Assembly (NCBI GenBank): GCA_964600235.1
Contig: CAZRIV010000003.1
Span: 242,967 to 306,966, forward strand
Length of the DNA stretch: 64,000 bases
Source: MWEI01 sp964600235
GTDB taxonomy: Bacteria; Desulfobacterota; Desulfomonilia; UBA1062
Reading direction: 5' to 3'
Shown here piece by piece: positions 34,690-43,574 of this stretch. Under the pieces are notes generated by a model. That model saw only the letters and a list, made by a program, of their open reading frames with translations, did not search any database and had not been told where the DNA came from. Numbering within the stretch: position 1 is the first letter of the stretch; each line of letters opens with the position of its first letter. The position numbers were made by a program, and so were the translations under genes.

Positions 34690-35568
34690 ATGGAATTTTT
34701 CTTTCAGTTACTTATCAACGGCCTGAGCATCGGGCTTCTCTATGGATTGTCCGCACTGGGCTTCGTCATGATCTTCAAGTCATCCTCGGTGCTGAACTTT
34801 GCCCACGGCCAGCTGCTCGCCATAGGGGCCTTCATGTTCCTGGTGCTGGTTTCCTGGGCCAAGGTACCGGTGATCCTTGCATTTCTCATCACGCTGCTGG
34901 GAAGCTTCGTGCTCGGCTTTGTCGTGGAGCGCATGTTCCTCAGGCCCCTCATAGGCGAGTCCCTCATCTTTGTCATCATGCTCACCGTTGGTCTGGCATC
35001 CATGTTCAAGGGCCTGCTCCTGTTCTTCTTCGGCGGCAACCTCCAGACCTATCCCGATTTCCTCCCCCAGAGCCTGGCCATTACCCTGGGCGGCATCTAT
35101 ATCCCGCCCGTGTATGTGGCCTCATCCCTTCTTGGGGTCATCTTCCTGGTTCTCTTCGGACTCTTCTTCAAGTACTCTCCCCAGGGCATCTACATGCGCA
35201 GTGTGGCCGATAACCAGACGGCCGCCCTTTCACTGGGCGTCCATGTGAAAAAGGTCTTTGCCCTGTCCTGGGCCATTGCCGCCATGGTGGCCGGCATGAG
35301 CGGCATCGTGCTGGGGATCATCAACGGCATCAATGTGCACGAGATCAGCTCCATCGGGCTCAAGGTGTTCCCGGTGGTCATCCTGGGAGGTCTTGACAGC
35401 ATCGGCGGCGCCATTATCGGTGGGATCATCATCGGGCTGCTCGAGACCTTCACCTCGGGGTACATCTCCCCGTCGCTGCGGGATGTGGTGCCGTACATCG
35501 TCCTGGTATTCATCCTGCTGGTGAAGCCCTACGGCCTATTCGGGCTTGTGGAAATCGAGAGGGTGTAG
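34690..35568 (+). CDS. livH: Branched-chain-type ABC transporter permease LivH
   Basis: A 292-residue inner-membrane permease with about eight hydrophobic segments. It starts LLINGLSIGLLYGLSALGFV and continues with NFAHGQLLAIGAF, the usual LivH pattern, and VVILGGLDSIGGAIIGGIII near the C-terminus is the loop that contacts the ATPase. CCAGGAG precedes the ATG. It pairs with LivM. Confidence 0.95.
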   Translation: MEFFFQLLINGLSIGLLYGLSALGFVMIFKSSSVLNFAHGQLLAIGAFMFLVLVSWAKVPVILAFLITLLGSFVLGFVVERMFLRPLIGESLIFVIMLTVGLASMFKGLLLFFFGGNLQTYPDFLPQSLAITLGGIYIPPVYVASSLLGVIFLVLFGLFFKYSPQGIYMRSVADNQTAALSLGVHVKKVFALSWAIAAMVAGMSGIVLGIINGINVHEISSIGLKVFPVVILGGLDSIGGAIIGGIIIGLLETFTSGYISPSLRDVVPYIVLVFILLVKPYGLFGLVEIERV

Positions 35569-35580
35569 GAGAAACAGACC

Positions 35581-36651
35581 ATGAAGCGGCTGCAATTCCA
35601 CCCATGCGGGAACTATAAGGAACACTACGGAGAGGAGCTCAGCCTCTTCGAGACCGACTTCGGAAGGGCCTGGGCCTTCATCGGACTGGCCTTCCTCTTC
35701 TGCGTCGTCCCGTTCATCAGCTCCCCATACCTCCTTTACGTCATTAATGTCACCGGTATAACGGCCATTGCCGCCCTGGGCCTGAACATCCTTGTGGGAT
35801 TCACCGGCCAGATATCGCTGGGCCACGGGGCCTTCTTCGGGGTTGGGGCGTATGCCGGGGCCATCCTGGCCACCACCGTGGGGCTGCCCTTCTGGGTGGC
35901 CGTGCCTGCAGCAGGCCTCGTTACAGCCATTGTGGGCATGATCTTCGGCATCCCCTCGGGCAGGCTGAAAGGCCTGTACCTGACCATTGCTACCCTGGCC
36001 GGCCAGTTCATCATCGAATATATCCTGGTGCACTGGGACAGCCTCACCAAGGGCACCATGGGCATCATGCTTCCCACAGCCACCGTCTTCGGCCTGGAGA
36101 TAAACTCGGACATGCGCTTCTTCTATGTGATCTTCATCTGCCTGGTATGCACGACCCTTGTGGCGTCAAACCTCATGCGCACCCGCTATGGCAGGGCCTT
36201 TATCGCCATCAGGGATAACGACCGGGCGGCCGAGGGCATGGGCATCCCCATCTTCTTCTACAAGCTCCTGTCCTTTGCCATCAGCTCCTTCTATGCGGGT
36301 TTTGCCGGTGCCCTGTGGGCATACTACATGCGGAGCATCTCCACTGAACCTTTCAACCTGGGCTTGTCCGTGGAATACATCGCCATGGTCATCATCGGGG
36401 GCCTGGGGAGCATACCGGGCTCCATCTTCGGTGCAGTTTTCATCACCGGCCTCAACGAGGTCCTGCGTTTTGCAACGGATGCCATGATGAACATCAGCGC
36501 CATGAGCGGCTTCGGGCTCAATATGGCATCCTTGCGTGAATTCGCCTTCGGACTGGCCATCGTGCTGTTCATCCTGTTCGAACCCAAAGGGCTTGCTGAG
36601 CTGTGGAGGATCATACGCTCCTCCTTCAGGTTATGGCCTTTCTCCTACTGA
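35581..36651 (+). CDS. livM: Branched-chain-type ABC transporter permease LivM
   Basis: A 356-residue permease with about ten hydrophobic segments. ALGLNILVGFTGQISLGHGA and FFGVGAYAGA are typical of LivM, and VIIGGLGSIPGSIFGAVFI is the conserved ATPase-contact loop. A hydrophilic N-terminus of about 35 residues precedes the first segment. AGGAG lies upstream of the ATG, at the end of livH. Confidence 0.95.
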   Translation: MKRLQFHPCGNYKEHYGEELSLFETDFGRAWAFIGLAFLFCVVPFISSPYLLYVINVTGITAIAALGLNILVGFTGQISLGHGAFFGVGAYAGAILATTVGLPFWVAVPAAGLVTAIVGMIFGIPSGRLKGLYLTIATLAGQFIIEYILVHWDSLTKGTMGIMLPTATVFGLEINSDMRFFYVIFICLVCTTLVASNLMRTRYGRAFIAIRDNDRAAEGMGIPIFFYKLLSFAISSFYAGFAGALWAYYMRSISTEPFNLGLSVEYIAMVIIGGLGSIPGSIFGAVFITGLNEVLRFATDAMMNISAMSGFGLNMASLREFAFGLAIVLFILFEPKGLAELWRIIRSSFRLWPFSY

Positions 36652-36660
36652 GGTGTATGT

Positions 36661-37473
36661 ATGGAAGACCTGAAGACAGATACCCTGCTCAAGCTCAACA
36701 ATATCAGCGTCGTGTACTCCGATGTCATCCAGGTACTCAAGGGGGTATCCCTGAATGTACCAAGAAACCGTATCATATCATTGCTGGGGAGCAACGGGGC
36801 AGGCAAGACCACGGCGCTGAAGGCCATTTCCGGTCTGCTGAAGCCTGAAAACGGCAAGGTGACGGACGGCAGCATCATGTACGACGGCAGTCATGTCCAG
36901 AACCTCTCCCCTGAGGAGATAACCCGGCTAGGCATTATCCAGGTCCTGGAGGGGAGGCAGCCCTTCAAGTACCTCACCGTTGAGGAGAACCTGAAGGTCG
37001 GCACGGCCACACGCTGGACCAAGCCCTATAAAAAGGACCTGGAGATGGTCTATGACTACTTCCCGGCCCTGCTGAAGCGCAGGAAAACCCTGGCCGGGTA
37101 CTGCAGCGGAGGAGAGCTCCAGATGGTGGTCATGGGCAGGGCGCTCATGGCCCACCCCAAGCTGCTCCTGCTGGACGAGCCCTCATTGGGCCTGGCCCCC
37201 CTTGTGGTGAAAGAGATCTTCCGTATCATAAGGCGGATAAACCAGGAACAACAGACCACCATCGTCCTGGTGGAACAGAACGCCAACATGGCCCTGCAGA
37301 TAGCCCATTACGGCTACGTCATGGAAAACGGGCGCATTGTGATGGAGGGTGAAGCCCAGCAGCTCAAAGAGAACCCCGATGTGAAGGAGTTCTATCTGGG
37401 CGTGAGCGCCGGGGGGGGCGCGCGGTCGTACCGGGACGTAAAGTCATACAAACGCAGGAAGAGGTGGCTGTAA
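36661..37473 (+). CDS. livF: Branched-chain-type ABC transporter ATP-binding protein LivF
   Basis: A 270-residue ATPase with Walker A GSNGAGKTT, signature CSGGELQMVVMGRAL and Walker B LLLLDEPSLGL, all intact. It extends about 25 residues beyond the normal end with a glycine-rich then basic tail (GGGARSYRDVKSYKRRKRW), unlike standard LivF. GAGGTG overlapping the livM stop serves as its ribosome binding site. Confidence 0.95.
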   Translation: MEDLKTDTLLKLNNISVVYSDVIQVLKGVSLNVPRNRIISLLGSNGAGKTTALKAISGLLKPENGKVTDGSIMYDGSHVQNLSPEEITRLGIIQVLEGRQPFKYLTVEENLKVGTATRWTKPYKKDLEMVYDYFPALLKRRKTLAGYCSGGELQMVVMGRALMAHPKLLLLDEPSLGLAPLVVKEIFRIIRRINQEQQTTIVLVEQNANMALQIAHYGYVMENGRIVMEGEAQQLKENPDVKEFYLGVSAGGGARSYRDVKSYKRRKRWL

Positions 37474-37525
37474 AGAGCTCGAGTCACAAATAAAATGAGC
37501 GCCCTGTGAAAATTTGGAGGCTTCC

Positions 37526-38782
37526 ATGAGCAGTTTTTTTGATGAATTTGAAACCATGTCCCGCCCTGACAGGGCCGCATATCAGAACAAGAGGCTCTCC
37601 GAGATGGTGCGCGTCGGTTATGAACGTTCCCCCAGGCTCAGGTCCATTCTCCAGGATTGCTCCTTGACGCCTTCAGATATTCAGACCATAGACGACCTCG
37701 TAAAGCTGCCAGTCATAAACCGTGAAAAACTCGTGGATATGGAGGCGAAAGAGCCTCCCTATGGTGGGCTTGCAGACCCGGATGCGGCCATTGAACGGAT
37801 CTTCACGTCTCCAGGTCCGGTTTATGAGCCCCACCTCGGTTCCGATGACCTCCTCTGGGCCAGGGCCTACAAGGCGGCCGGTTTCAGCAGGGGCGACATC
37901 GTTTTGAACGCATTCTCCTACCACATGGTGGCTGCAGGGCTGACCTTTCACGGAGGGCTGAACAAGGTCGGCGCAACCGTTGTTCCCTCAGGTTCATCCA
38001 CTACCCAGCAGCAGGTGCAGCTCATAAAGGATTTGGGTGTAACCGGGTTCACGGGCACACCGAGCTTCCTCATGGCAATTATTGAAAAGTCAAAGGAACT
38101 GGGCTTCGACTTTGCCAAGGATTTCAAGGTCAAGCGAGCCAGTTTTGCCGCAGAACCACTGCAGCCAACACTTCGGCAGAGGTTCGAAACCGAATACGGC
38201 ATTGACACCTTCCAGATGTACGGAGCCACGGAGGTAGGCGATGTCGCCTATGAATGCCCTCACAAGAAAGGCTGGCATATCTGCGAAGAGGTCATCGTGG
38301 AGATCGTTGACCCTGCAACCGGGATGCATGTCAAGCCCGGCGAACTCGGCGAGGTGGTGGTCACGCGTCTGAACCACATCTTTTTCCTGCTGCGCTTTGG
38401 AACGGGCGACCTTTCAAGTATCATGGAAGAATCATGTCCCTGCGGCAGGACCAGCGTAAGACTATCCGGCATTGCAGGAAGGGTGGGCGACGCAGTGAAG
38501 GTCCGCGGGATGTTCGTTGCCCCGAGTCAGGTGAAAAAGGTCTGCGAGGGCTTTCCCGGTATTGCCGTCCAGCTTCTCATAACCCGTGACGGTCACAGAG
38601 ACAACCTGACGGTCAGAATTGACACCAGAGGTACTGCCTACGACCATCCCGAACTCAAGGTACGATTCGCAAAGGCCTTTCAGGAAGCCTGCACTGTCAA
38701 GGTTGACCATGTGGAGTTTTTGGAATCCGGGGGTATATCAGATGATGCCAAGCTTCTGATCGATGAACGGACCTGGAAATAA
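37526..38782 (+). CDS. Phenylacetate-CoA ligase-like (PaaK family) protein
   Basis: A 418-residue AMP-forming ligase of the PaaK family, which makes aryl-CoA from phenylacetate and related acids. Visible features include YGATEVGDVAYECPHKKGWH, GELGEVVVTRLN and RFGTGDLSS, and the C-terminal domain VRGMFVAPSQVKKV. The usual glycine-rich nucleotide loop is poorly conserved (TSPGPVYEPH), so the reaction may differ. ATG at 37526 follows GGAGG by five bases. It closes the importer operon 52 bases after livF, so the imported compound may be an aryl or acyl acid. Confidence 0.85.
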   Translation: MSSFFDEFETMSRPDRAAYQNKRLSEMVRVGYERSPRLRSILQDCSLTPSDIQTIDDLVKLPVINREKLVDMEAKEPPYGGLADPDAAIERIFTSPGPVYEPHLGSDDLLWARAYKAAGFSRGDIVLNAFSYHMVAAGLTFHGGLNKVGATVVPSGSSTTQQQVQLIKDLGVTGFTGTPSFLMAIIEKSKELGFDFAKDFKVKRASFAAEPLQPTLRQRFETEYGIDTFQMYGATEVGDVAYECPHKKGWHICEEVIVEIVDPATGMHVKPGELGEVVVTRLNHIFFLLRFGTGDLSSIMEESCPCGRTSVRLSGIAGRVGDAVKVRGMFVAPSQVKKVCEGFPGIAVQLLITRDGHRDNLTVRIDTRGTAYDHPELKVRFAKAFQEACTVKVDHVEFLESGGISDDAKLLIDERTWK

Positions 38783-39065
38783 TCTGTGCTTTCATCAGGC
38801 ACTAAAGGTTGGGGCGGATTGAAGAGCGACGATCCTGCATGAAAACCCTTTACTGGGATGAAGAGCGGCCTGACCTGAGATAAATTTATCAGCTACGACC
38901 CGAGGGGGTAACGCGTTGAAGGTGTTCTCCGGTCGGATCGTAGCCACTGCAAATGTTGCATCAATACATATTTCACTCTATATAATAACATGTTACATAA
39001 TCTGTCTCCATATGCCTTTATCAGTCCTAATAACCTCTGCCTGCGGCTCTCATTATTCCGGTCCA

Positions 39066-39305
39066 TCACGGTTCTTTCACCGTCGTATCGGGGGTGAGTA
39101 TGTCTACTTTGTGTATGGCCTGATATTTTTTTATCAGGTCTGCGAGGGCTTCATTCATTAGGAGAGAAGGTTCTTTGCCTGAAGAAAACGACAGGGACAA
39201 AAGGTCTCTGTCCCTTTTTTCTGCCAGGATACAATCCATTTTGATGAGTTTCGAAAGCTGATTTTTAGACCTGAGGTCCAGCAGATTCCCTCTTTTTGCA
39301 GGCAT
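39066..39305 (-). CDS. Ribbon-helix-helix-type small protein (paralog A)
   Basis: A 79-residue protein. Residues about 25-65 (KLIKMDCILAEKRDRDLLSL, then KEPSLLMNEALADLIKKY) have the pattern of CopG/Arc ribbon-helix-helix DNA-binding domains. It is the same length as the protein at 43047-43286 and similar throughout (RGNLLDLRS against RKPLELRN; LLMNEALADLIKKYQ against LLVNEAIGDLINKYQ). GAGGGG precedes the ATG at 39305. It follows a second small gene by seven bases, a layout seen in toxin-antitoxin pairs, but no toxin fold is recognised. Confidence 0.68.
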   Translation of the reverse strand: MPAKRGNLLDLRSKNQLSKLIKMDCILAEKRDRDLLSLSFSSGKEPSLLMNEALADLIKKYQAIHKVDILTPDTTVKEP

Positions 39306-39312
39306 TTTCCCC

Positions 39313-39573
39313 TCACTGGTCATTGAGTGCATTGGATTCTAAAGCTGCTGCACTGGTAAGATTAAAATCCACAGTCGTTGAGTAGTGATGGAGTACACTG
39401 TTTTGCAGAAGGATGAGATTGCATTTATTGTAGAGTTCATCCATGACGACGACAGACATCCTCTTCCCTGCCTGCCGTGCCTCTTCCCTGAAATCATCAA
39501 TTAATTCCATTAATTCCAGGATAGTAATCTCCTGATAAACACATAAATTGTTCCAATATCGCTCGTCTTTCAT
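39313..39573 (-). CDS. Small protein of unknown function, upstream of ribbon-helix-helix gene
   Basis: An 86-residue frame with GAGG seven bases before the ATG. It is mostly helical (TILELMELIDDFREEARQAG) with two cysteines. I do not recognise a family. It is seven bases from the ribbon-helix-helix gene 39066-39305 and probably co-transcribed. Direct repeats 30-70 bases upstream of its start may be the operator. Confidence 0.55.
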   Translation of the reverse strand: MKDERYWNNLCVYQEITILELMELIDDFREEARQAGKRMSVVVMDELYNKCNLILLQNSVLHHYSTTVDFNLTSAAALESNALNDQ

Positions 39574-39604
39574 GATGCATCCTCGGTAGTTGCTCTATGT
39601 GTTT

Positions 39605-39643
39605 ATAATGAAAGACATCGGTGCATCTGTCGATAATGAAAGA
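39605..39643. repeat. Direct repeats, possible operator
   Basis: ATAATGAAAGA occurs at 39605-39615 and again at 39633-39643, with a 17-base gap. It lies just upstream of the two-gene unit ending in a ribbon-helix-helix protein, a typical place for autoregulatory binding. Confidence 0.4.
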
Positions 39644-39690
39644 TAAGCTATATATTAGTGATTGTTTATAACTAAAGCGAGGTATTTCCA

Positions 39691-42600
39691 TCAGCCGAGG
39701 GTCTGCAGGTAAGACCTCAGATTCACCTTGTTGTTCTTCAATCCGGTCTTCATACGGATTTTATACCTATAGGTGTGGATGGTATTGAGAGAGACATTGA
39801 GGATCTTTGAGATATCCTTTGAGCTCTTCCCCTCTTTGATAAGGGATGCAACCTGGATTTCACTTGGCGTGAGACCGAGATACTCGGAAGATACATTTCT
39901 GATGAATGGAGAAATGATATCCCCGAGAAGTGATCTGAGCATGGAAAGGATCCGTATCTGGTTTTCCTGCAGGCCGGAGTCATCCAGTTTATCAAGATAC
40001 GGCAGGACGGATGTCTTGAGATTCGAGACGATATTCATCTCCATGCCCTGCCTGTCTTCTTCCCTCTGCTTGAGCAGCACCTTCAGGGCGGCATTCATCT
40101 CTTCAAGTTCGCGGCGCCCTTTTTCCAGTTCCTCTTCTCTTGCCCGGAGAACAGTTTCACTGGATTTCCTCGCATCATTTTCGATCTTCAGCTGCTCATA
40201 TGCCTGCGTAAGCTCTACTGTTCTTTCTTTCACAAGTCCTTCCAGCTGATCCTTGTGCCTTTTCAGCTCTCCTTCAATCCTTTTACGGTCTGTAATATTC
40301 CGTGACACCCCATATATTCCAGTTGGTTTTCCGTCTTTATCCCGTATAGCGCTTACAATACACTCCATCCACACAGTGGAACCATTCTTGTGATAGTACT
40401 CAAGCTCCAGCTTAATCGTTCTGTCCGGGTCGACACCCTCTTCCTTGTCGCGCTCGAGCTCCTTGCCCAGGACCTCGATAATCTTGGCGTAAGAATCAGG
40501 GGTCAACATTTCACTGGCCCTTTGCTGCATGCGCTCCTGAGGCGTGAAACCTAGAATCTTTTCAACAGATGGGCTGTCGTAGGTGAGCCTGAAATCCATA
40601 TCTGCCGTCCAGACGATATCGTTCATTTTCTCCGTCAGGAAGCGATACTTGGCTTCGCTCTCCCGTAATGCTCTTTCAGCCCATTTCCTGTCGGTGATGT
40701 CACGGGAAACCCCCTGGGCACCGACAATCCGTCCTTCAGCATCGACCAAAAGGCTTCCATTCACTTCCATCCAAACCGTTGCCCCGTTCTTGTGGAAATA
40801 TTCAAGCTCTATCATCAGGGGTCTTGGCGTTTTGCTACCCGTTTCCTGCATCCACTTTATCTCATTGAAGAACATCTCAAATGCCTTTGCAGCGGATTCC
40901 TGGGTCATGGTTGACGACGCCTTATTACCCACTCGTTCCTGCGGGGTATATCCCATGATTTTTTCAACAGATGGGCTCATGTACGTAAGGTTGAATTCCA
41001 TATCTGTCGCCCAGACGATGTCGTTTATCCTCTCCGTGAGGAACCGATGCTTGGCTTCGCTTTCCCGCAATGCATCTTCCGCACTCTTCCTTTTCGAAAT
41101 ATCCCGGGCAGCGGCAAAAACTCCTGCAACCTGTCCCGAGGCATCCCGGTACACGGAGGCAGTATAAAGCACCGAGGTGACATGCCCTCCCCGATGCTTG
41201 AGCTCAAGTTCGTAATCTCTCACCAGGCCTTCCTTGAACACCTGCTGATATCCGGCACGTGCCCTTTCCGAGTCGGTGAAGTAGTCCGAAAAGTCCCTTC
41301 CTATGAGTTCATCCCTTGCATATCCTGTAACATGCTCGGTTGCCGTATTTACGTCCGTAATCTTGCCGTCCTGACCGATAGTTACAAGGGGATCAAGGCT
41401 GGCCTCAATGAGGCTGCGGTTGTAGGCTGTTGATTGTTTCAGCGCCTCTTCAACCTTCTTGCGCGCGGATATATCACGCACGGTCGCCCACATGCCTCTC
41501 GGCCTTTCATCTTCCCTGATAAGGGTTGTCCTCAATTCGACAGGAAATACTGTTCCATCCTTGCGCCTGTATTCTTTTTCGTAGATGTCGGAATACCCAT
41601 TAGGAAGTATCTGGTTTTGAACAATGGCGGTCTCGTGTTCATGCCATTTCTCAGGTGTCAGATCGAAATACGTCAACTTTTTGATTTCTTCGGCTTCATA
41701 ACCGAGCATTTTCAGGTATGCGCCATTGCATTCCAGTATATGCCCTTCCATATCAACACTAACAAAGGCATCTCTCATGGTGTCATGCAGTCGACGATAC
41801 TTGTTCTCTGAGGCACGCAAGGCCCGTTCAGCCTGTCTTTGCTCAGTGACATCCAGCAGCACTCCGTCAAAAACAATCTCATCACCATATCGCCTGGGCT
41901 GAGAGATGCCCCTTATAAACAACATCTTTCCATCAGGCCTGTTGAACCTTATCTCATGATCCCAGACACAAAAGGTACGGGCAGCCTCCCTGATCGATGC
42001 CAGAAAAGGCTCCCTGTCTTCAGGCACGACACCATCGACAAAAAGAGGAAAGAAGTGCTTTAGTTCCCCTTCTATTCCTAAAAGATCGAAAGCGCTTTCG
42101 CTCACATAGTACAGTCCCATCTCTCCATTAGGCCGCGCAAAAAATTGATACACCGCGCCGGGGAGATTGTTCGTCATACGCCTGAAGAGGTCCTCGCTCG
42201 CCCGAAGCGCCTCTTCCGCCTGTTTTCTCTTCGTGATATCCGTCACCACGGTAAGGAGGTAATCTTCCTGACCGATCTGTATCTTTGTTGAATTAAACAG
42301 GCCGCATCTGATCTCTCCTCCCTTTGTTCTTATCTGCAGTTCGAGATTTTCAACACGGCCATTCTTTGTGAATTCACCCAGCACACTCGCTCTCTTCTCA
42401 GGGGTTATAAAACCAACCCCTGTCGAGGTATTGCCTATGACTTCATCACGAGGAAGCCCCATGAGAGTAAGAAAGGCATCACTAACATCCACATAGCGTC
42501 CTTCATTAATGGTGCTGATGGCCATGGGGACTGAGTTTTGCAAAAAGGCCTTGGCAAATCTTTCCTCGCGCTCTTTGTGCACTTCATCTGCCTGAGAAGC

Positions 42601-42765
42601 ATCTTCCGATGAATCTGCAAGAAATTCTTCAATAGTTGACTGAGCATTGATAATATCCTTGGCCCAATTGAGATCGCTTGCCGCACACTCCAATTCCGCT
42701 ACCCTTTTCCGCATGCCATCCAACTGCCTTATGAGCTGGTCTCTTGTCTTATCCACATCTGTCAT
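39691..42765 (-). CDS. Six-PAS sensory regulator with C-terminal LuxR-type HTH
   Basis: A 1024-residue soluble protein. After a short N-terminal coiled coil there are six PAS domains, each ending in the PAC-type D-I-(T/S)-x-R/K motif (for example DITKRKQAEEAL, DITDRKWAERAL, NITDRKRIEGEL). PAS5 and PAS6 are recent duplicates (RFLTERINDIVWATDM and RFLTEKMNDIVWTADM). A coiled coil (about 850-910) leads to a LuxR HTH at the C-terminus (LTPSEIQVASLIKEGKSSKD). There is no histidine kinase domain, so it should bind DNA directly in response to ligands or redox. AGAGGT precedes the ATG. Its codon use is more A+T-rich than that of its neighbours. Confidence 0.9.
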   Translation of the reverse strand: MTDVDKTRDQLIRQLDGMRKRVAELECAASDLNWAKDIINAQSTIEEFLADSSEDASQADEVHKEREERFAKAFLQNSVPMAISTINEGRYVDVSDAFLTLMGLPRDEVIGNTSTGVGFITPEKRASVLGEFTKNGRVENLELQIRTKGGEIRCGLFNSTKIQIGQEDYLLTVVTDITKRKQAEEALRASEDLFRRMTNNLPGAVYQFFARPNGEMGLYYVSESAFDLLGIEGELKHFFPLFVDGVVPEDREPFLASIREAARTFCVWDHEIRFNRPDGKMLFIRGISQPRRYGDEIVFDGVLLDVTEQRQAERALRASENKYRRLHDTMRDAFVSVDMEGHILECNGAYLKMLGYEAEEIKKLTYFDLTPEKWHEHETAIVQNQILPNGYSDIYEKEYRRKDGTVFPVELRTTLIREDERPRGMWATVRDISARKKVEEALKQSTAYNRSLIEASLDPLVTIGQDGKITDVNTATEHVTGYARDELIGRDFSDYFTDSERARAGYQQVFKEGLVRDYELELKHRGGHVTSVLYTASVYRDASGQVAGVFAAARDISKRKSAEDALRESEAKHRFLTERINDIVWATDMEFNLTYMSPSVEKIMGYTPQERVGNKASSTMTQESAAKAFEMFFNEIKWMQETGSKTPRPLMIELEYFHKNGATVWMEVNGSLLVDAEGRIVGAQGVSRDITDRKWAERALRESEAKYRFLTEKMNDIVWTADMDFRLTYDSPSVEKILGFTPQERMQQRASEMLTPDSYAKIIEVLGKELERDKEEGVDPDRTIKLELEYYHKNGSTVWMECIVSAIRDKDGKPTGIYGVSRNITDRKRIEGELKRHKDQLEGLVKERTVELTQAYEQLKIENDARKSSETVLRAREEELEKGRRELEEMNAALKVLLKQREEDRQGMEMNIVSNLKTSVLPYLDKLDDSGLQENQIRILSMLRSLLGDIISPFIRNVSSEYLGLTPSEIQVASLIKEGKSSKDISKILNVSLNTIHTYRYKIRMKTGLKNNKVNLRSYLQTLG

Positions 42766-43046
42766 TCAAGAAACCTCTTGGTAAGCCTGGCAGGTAAGGA
42801 TGTATCGGCGAGAAACGGAAGAGGTCCGCCGTGCGCGTACGTGGAAACCCCTGAACATATTTGTAATTATTCCCGGAAACAGGTTTATTGGCCCCTCTTG
42901 AATCCATCAAGGCATGCCTGTCCAGCCATGCAGATGAAAAGATGTTCACTTTCTGCGCTCATAACGCCTCTGTGCATGCGTTCATGACCTGTAATCCGTA
43001 CCTCTGTGCAATCTGCAGCATATCCTTGATCTTTATAAAATGATGC

Positions 43047-43286
43047 TTACTCCTCTTTTTTGATCACTTTCAATCTGAGAAGATTGATGTCTGTCATTGG
43101 CTGGTATTTATTGATCAGGTCACCAATAGCCTCATTTACCAAGAGCGACAGCTCCTTCCCTGTTAATGCAGCCAATATGGTAAGCGCCTTTGCAAAACGC
43201 TCCTCGATATAATAGTTCCTTTTAATCAATTTTGCTTTCTTATCGCCGTTTCTCAGTTCGAGTGGTTTCCGACCTCGTGCACTCAT
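43047..43286 (-). CDS. Ribbon-helix-helix-type small protein (paralog B)
   Basis: A 79-residue protein similar along its length to the one at 39066-39305. LIKRNYYIEERFAKALTILA and LSLLVNEAIGDLINKYQ fit a ribbon-helix-helix DNA-binding domain. AGAGAGG precedes the ATG. It is divergent from the selenoprotein gene; an inverted repeat lies between them. No second small gene accompanies this copy. Confidence 0.68.
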   Translation of the reverse strand: MSARGRKPLELRNGDKKAKLIKRNYYIEERFAKALTILAALTGKELSLLVNEAIGDLINKYQPMTDINLLRLKVIKKEE

Positions 43287-43418
43287 TTCTTACCTCTCTT
43301 TTTTATTGTCATTTCAAGTTTAATGGCTATTTGCCATTTTAATTTCAATTTCTCTCTTCTCCTCATTTGCCATGCTACTAATACCCTTGTCCTATCTTTT
43401 TTTCAAGGGCGCGAAAAA

Positions 43419-43459
43419 ATTCAAATGCGCCTCAATTGCAACTATAATAGCATTTGAAT
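43419..43459. repeat. Inverted repeat between ribbon-helix-helix gene and selenoprotein gene
   Basis: ATTCAAATGC (43419-43428) and GCATTTGAAT (43450-43459) are perfect reverse complements with a 21-base gap. It lies in the divergent intergenic region and could be a binding site for the adjacent DNA-binding protein. Confidence 0.45.
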
Positions 43460-43574
43460 CCAAAGGACCCTAGCAATTGGGGGGTTGGTTTTTGCCTTTT
43501 CTTGATTAACTTTGTTGTATAGTAAATAAGGAATCCATTCCATAATGCACATTGTATCCAAGGGAGGAGAGCTG

